Assembly (NCBI GenBank): GCA_900549045.1
Contig: URNE01000119.1
Location: 1 to 6,927, forward strand
Reading direction: 5' to 3'
Origin: an uncultured bacterium
Lineage (GTDB): Bacteria > Verrucomicrobiota > Lentisphaeria > Victivallales > UBA1829
DNA: 6,927 nucleotides
In this document: piece by piece, positions 5,699 to 6,927 of the stretch
Layout: every line of letters begins with the position of its first letter
Position numbering within the stretch: the first letter of the stretch is position 1
Made by a program: the position numbers and the translations under genes
Notes under the pieces: generated by a model
Told to the model about the DNA's origin: nothing
The model's input: only the letters and a program-made list of their open reading frames with translations
The model's database searches: none

Positions 5699-6927
5699 TC
5701 AGAATGTGAACTTGGCGTCGGAAAGACGTCTGGCGAATTCGGCAAGAACTTCTTCCTCTTCCTTCTGTCCGCCGCGGGCGACGAAGGTTGCGCCGAATCG
5801 GATGTAGGGACCGACGTCGTCCCAGGGGACGGCGCTGATGAGTTTGTTCTTGATGAGCCACTGGCTGAAATCCTCGCCGGATGAGAAGACGGTTCCGTCG
5901 GAAGCGGCTTTCGGGGCCTTCACGTAGAGATAGAAGGAACCGGCGGGGACTTTTGCGTTGAAGCCGAGCTTCTTGAGGGTTTCGACCATGCTCTTGAGAC
6001 GGCGTTCGTACTTGGCGCTGATCATGGGGGTGATGGCCGCCTGGTCGTCGAGAGCGGCGATGGCAGCCTTCTGAATCGCGATGAACTGTCCGCTGTCCGC
6101 ATTGTCCTTGACTGTGGCGAACGCTTTGACAGCGAGCGGGTTTCCGCAGACCCAGCTGAGACGCCAGCCTGTCATGTTGAATCCTTTGGACATGGAGTGG
6201 AGTTCGACTGCAACGTCCTTTGCTCCGGGAATGGAGAGGATGCTGAGCGGTTTCCCGACGAAGTTCAGCGGAGCGTACGCGGCGTCGCTGACGATGAGAA
6301 TATTGTTCTTCTTGGCGAACTCAACGGCTTTGGAGAAGAACTCGACGGTTGCGGAAGCGCCGGTCGGGTTGTTCGGGTAGTTGAGGTAGAGGAGCTTTGC
6401 GCGTTTGCGCTGATCTTCCGTCAGACTTTCGAGGTCTGGGAGGTAACCGTTTTCCTCAAGGAGCGGGAGCTTGACCATTTCGCCGCCGAGGTATTCGGTC
6501 CATGTTCCGAGGACGGGATATCCGGGGATTGTGATGACGGTGATGTCGCCGGGGTTGATGAAGCATGCGGGGAGAAGTGTGAGCGCGGATTTGCTTCCGA
6601 TTGCGTGGCAGACTTCGGTTTCGGGGTCGAGCTCGACTCCGTAGAGTGCCTTCATGTAGCGGGCGGCCGCCTGTTTGAATTCGAGAACGCCGTTGTCCGC
6701 GTAGATGCGGTTTTCCCACTTTGCGCACTCCTCCTGGAGCTTTTTGACGACGGCGGGGAACGCCATGTCGTCGGGTTCGCCGACGCCCATGTCGATGAGC
6801 TTCATTCCCGGGTTTTTCGCCTGGGCTTCGCGTTTTGCGCGTTTGATCTTTTCAAACTTGTAGATCTTGGTGTCTTTTCCGAATTTTTCGCCGCCGATGC
6901 GCTGGGCAAAGGCTTTCTGAAGAAAAC
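5699..6927 (-). CDS. dapL: LL-diaminopimelate aminotransferase, 5' end cut by window edge
   Basis: Class I/II PLP-dependent aminotransferase. As DapL it would convert tetrahydrodipicolinate plus L-glutamate to LL-2,6-diaminopimelate plus 2-oxoglutarate, giving precursors of peptidoglycan and lysine in one cytoplasmic step. The frame is open from 6925 at the right edge, so 408 residues are visible. Family length is about 410, so probably only a few N-terminal residues are missing; the ATG at 6805 is internal. In visible numbering: FGKDTKIYKFEKIKRAKR (about 16-33), MGVGEPDD (about 46-53), YADNG (75-79), NYPNNPTGA (182-190), SDAAY (213-217, with PLP-contacting D214), SMSKGFN (244-250, K247 forming the Schiff base) and PYIRF (373-377, R376 for substrate carboxylate). 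The N-terminal FGKDT-YKFEKIKRAKR block is typical of DapL enzymes and argues against aspartate or alanine aminotransferases. Chlamydiae and other PVC bacteria use DapL. The receptor kinase gene follows after 54 bp on the same strand, with a hairpin between. Confidence 0.8.
   Translation of the reverse strand, partial: FLQKAFAQRIGGEKFGKDTKIYKFEKIKRAKREAQAKNPGMKLIDMGVGEPDDMAFPAVVKKLQEECAKWENRIYADNGVLEFKQAAARYMKALYGVELDPETEVCHAIGSKSALTLLPACFINPGDITVITIPGYPVLGTWTEYLGGEMVKLPLLEENGYLPDLESLTEDQRKRAKLLYLNYPNNPTGASATVEFFSKAVEFAKKNNILIVSDAAYAPLNFVGKPLSILSIPGAKDVAVELHSMSKGFNMTGWRLSWVCGNPLAVKAFATVKDNADSGQFIAIQKAAIAALDDQAAITPMISAKYERRLKSMVETLKKLGFNAKVPAGSFYLYVKAPKAASDGTVFSSGEDFSQWLIKNKLISAVPWDDVGPYIRFGATFVARGGQKEEEEVLAEFARRLSDAKFTF

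Noticed and set aside
5081..5884. A 267-codon plus-strand frame opposite the kinase N-terminus and dapL 3' end
   Set aside because: Crosses two real genes and the hairpin, with no domain similarity; a compositional shadow.
1..6927. CRISPR arrays, tRNA or rRNA genes, insertion sequences
   Set aside because: No spaced short repeats outside the LRR coding region, no cloverleaf or rRNA-like stretch, and no transposase or terminal inverted repeats seen.

Overview
The window holds four protein-coding genes packed tightly, with one real intergenic control region of about 120 bases. The DNA is fairly GC-rich. The combination seen here is a DapL-type aminotransferase, an AraC-family regulator divergent from an intracellular glycosidase, and a very large membrane-spanning Ser/Thr kinase with a leucine-rich-repeat tail. 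It suggests a PVC-superphylum bacterium, most likely of the Lentisphaerota (Victivallis-like), but this placement is inference from gene content and protein style, not from a marker gene.

Layout. Bases 38-1636 (minus) encode a cytoplasmic glycoside hydrolase of the GH63/GH37-like (alpha/alpha)6-barrel superfamily. Bases 1637-1760 are a divergent control region: a near-consensus sigma70-type promoter (TTGCCA, 17 bp, TATAAT) drives the hydrolase, and an 11-bp direct repeat spaced 21 bp lies over the translation start of the facing gene. Bases 1761-2663 (plus) encode an AraC-family regulator, which probably controls the hydrolase and possibly itself. Its end is only 5 bp from the end of the convergent kinase gene. 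Bases 2669-5644 (minus) encode a 991-residue receptor-like Ser/Thr kinase: cytoplasmic kinase domain, one transmembrane helix, a beta-sandwich-like domain, a helical region and nine leucine-rich repeats. Bases 5699-6927 (minus) encode an LL-diaminopimelate aminotransferase (dapL) that runs off the right edge, probably lacking only a few N-terminal residues. A 10-bp perfect hairpin sits between dapL and the kinase start.

The most striking observation is in the kinase. The universal VAIK lysine of strand beta-3 is alanine (A93), and a lysine (K76) sits in the glycine-rich loop at the place where eukaryotic WNK ('with no lysine') kinases carry their relocated catalytic lysine. The catalytic Asp, the catalytic-loop Lys and Asn, the metal-binding Asp and the APE motif are all kept, so this looks like a bacterial WNK-like active site rather than a dead kinase. 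The same protein has HLD in place of HRD, and a plant-receptor-kinase-like makeup in reversed order.

The hydrolase and regulator look like a small sugar-responsive unit. dapL and the kinase share a strand with 54 bp between them and could be co-transcribed, but the intervening hairpin may separate or attenuate them.
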